A DNA stretch of 64,000 bases from Candidimonas humi (GTDB lineage Bacteria > Pseudomonadota > Gammaproteobacteria > Burkholderiales > Burkholderiaceae_B): the NCBI RefSeq assembly GCF_019166065.1, contig NZ_JAHTBN010000007.1, positions 124,001 through 188,000 on the forward strand, read 5' to 3'. Both the position numbers and the translations under genes were made by a program. Under the pieces are notes generated by a model. That model saw only the letters and a program-made list of their open reading frames with translations. It ran no database searches and was not told the DNA's origin. The stretch's first letter is position 1; every line of letters begins with the position of its first letter. This document shows, piece after piece, positions 63,183-64,000 of this stretch.

Positions 63183-63248
63183 TCAATCTACGCCAATATT
63201 CTCTTCGCCAATCTTCGCGGCAACGCTATCCGCAGCAGGCGATGCGGG

Positions 63249-63264
63249 GCCGCAAAATTGCGGC
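63249..63264. terminator. Inverted repeat between convergent MFS and DUF3300-like genes
   Basis: GCCGCAA-AA-TTGCGGC, perfect arms, in the 93-bp gap between convergent genes. It is a possible bidirectional terminator; the central A/T run supplies only a short tract. Confidence 0.4.
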
Positions 63265-63275
63265 TCGCCCGCTCG

Positions 63276-64000
63276 TCAATGCCGTTCGTCGCGGCGGCCG
63301 TGCCCGCCGCCCCCGCGATTGCCATGGCCGCCTTCGGGCCTGTGCATGGCGGGCGGATGATTCGCCGCGGGCCGCGGCGCGGCAGCGCCGCGCTCGGGGC
63401 CACGATGGGGAGCCTGCATGCCGCCATGCGCAGCCGGGCCTTGCGGACGCGCCTGTGGACGTGCCTGCGGGGCAGGGCCGCGCATGGCCGGCCCGCCCGG
63501 ACGAGCCTGAGGCGCGGCGGGAGCAGGCCTCGCGGCCGGAGCCGGGCCGCGCGCGGGCGGAACATGCGCAGCGCCCGAAGGACGGCCGGACGGAGGCTGT
63601 CCACCCGGGGGCCGGCCTCCGGGAGCCGCAGAGGGACGCGACCCCGGAGCTTGCGCGCCGGGAGGCCGCGGCCCTTGGCCCTGGGGCCCAGGACCATGCG
63701 CGCCTGGGCCTTGCGGGCCGTGACCCTGCGGGCCGCGTGGCGGCTGCGGGCCATGGCCTTGCGGCCCACGCGGAGGCTGCGGACCATGGCCTTGCGGGCC
63801 GGGGCCATGCCCGGGAAGCGGCGGCCTGCCTGCCGGCCCGGCCGGGCCGTGACCCCCATGGAATGCCGGGCCGCCGGGGCGGCCGTAGCGTTCGTGCAGC
63901 GCCGGATTGCCGTAGCGCGCGCCGCGCCTGTGCTCCGGACGATGCACCCAGTTCGGGCTCACGATGTGCGCATGGTTGTAGCGGTTGTAGCGCTTCACAT
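63276..64000 (-). CDS. C-terminal part of a DUF3300-like secreted protein, Pro/Gly/His-rich tail (truncated by right edge)
   Basis: The frame is open to the right edge, so the N-terminus lies outside the window. The first visible residues (HIVSPNWVHRPEHRRGARYG) match the conserved end of DUF3300 proteins. After that come about 200 residues of low complexity dominated by Gly, Pro, His, Gln and Arg, including tandem copies of GHGPQPPRGPQ (about 63715-63810), ending in a Gly/His/Arg cluster (GGGGHGRRDERH). Function unknown. A tail this long and His-rich could bind metal or cell-wall material, but this is only a compositional guess. Confidence 0.65.
   Translation of the reverse strand, partial: VKRYNRYNHAHIVSPNWVHRPEHRRGARYGNPALHERYGRPGGPAFHGGHGPAGPAGRPPLPGHGPGPQGHGPQPPRGPQGHGPQPPRGPQGHGPQGPGAHGPGPQGQGPRPPGAQAPGSRPSAAPGGRPPGGQPPSGRPSGAAHVPPARGPAPAARPAPAAPQARPGGPAMRGPAPQARPQARPQGPAAHGGMQAPHRGPERGAAAPRPAANHPPAMHRPEGGHGNRGGGGHGRRDERH

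Overview
The window is about 64 kb of GC-rich DNA with a betaproteobacterial character. The gene set (a Bug-type tripartite-tricarboxylate receptor, LysR- and IclR-linked aromatic/acyl-CoA catabolism, a PsiF protein, a DUF3300 tail) suggests an Alcaligenaceae-like bacterium of the Bordetella/Achromobacter kind. That assignment is inferred from gene content only. No rRNA, tRNA, CRISPR array, transposase or phage gene was seen.

Region 1 (1-9.4 kb) is a signalling neighbourhood built from bacterial partner-switching parts. It holds an NCS2-type permease with an extra C-terminal ATPase-like domain (cut by the left edge), a STAS antagonist, an RsbW-like HATPase, an atypical alanine racemase, a transporter with its own membrane sensor half, a Cache/HAMP/SpoIIE phosphatase, and a translationally coupled periplasmic binding protein.

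Region 2 (9.4-40.4 kb) is the centrepiece: a divergently transcribed lipopeptide cluster of about 31 kb. The leftward arm encodes a type II thioesterase, an ABC exporter fused to a cyclic-nucleotide-binding domain, a fatty acyl-AMP ligase/ACP, a 3207-residue KS-AT-ACP-aminotransferase-C-A-T-E megasynthase, a glycosyltransferase-like protein and a glutamate-cysteine-ligase-family enzyme. The rightward arm encodes a PhyH-type Fe/2-oxoglutarate dioxygenase, a small ABM-fold protein, a C-A-T synthetase and a C-A-T-E*-C-T-TE synthetase. The FAAL/KS-AT-ACP/aminotransferase start matches the logic of Bacillus iturin/mycosubtilin synthases, which make beta-amino fatty acids. By hand-read codes the three A domains look Asp-like, Tyr-like and Val-like. 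The last module has no A domain, and the second epimerisation domain has lost its catalytic motif. The likely product is a short beta-amino-acyl lipopeptide, possibly closed through the beta-amine, then hydroxylated, glycosylated or amidated and exported. It does not correspond to a product I can name.

Region 3 (40.5-49 kb) has an Fe/phosphonate-type ABC importer, a MarR-GNAT fusion regulator, a ketopantoate-reductase-family enzyme, and a DHA2 efflux pump with a MarR repressor, both preceded by copies of the same palindrome.

Region 4 (49-54.2 kb) is an IclR-flanked catabolic operon: Bug receptor, crotonase, CaiC-like CoA ligase, crotonase. A perfect 22-bp-stem hairpin separates the receptor gene from the enzymes.

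Region 5 (54.5-64 kb) carries phosphoenolpyruvate carboxylase, a PsiF-repeat protein, a TauE/SafE exporter, a LysR regulator divergent from a Rieske dioxygenase set (alpha, beta, ferredoxin, no reductase) with an MFS transporter, and the Pro/Gly/His-rich end of a DUF3300-like protein cut by the right edge.
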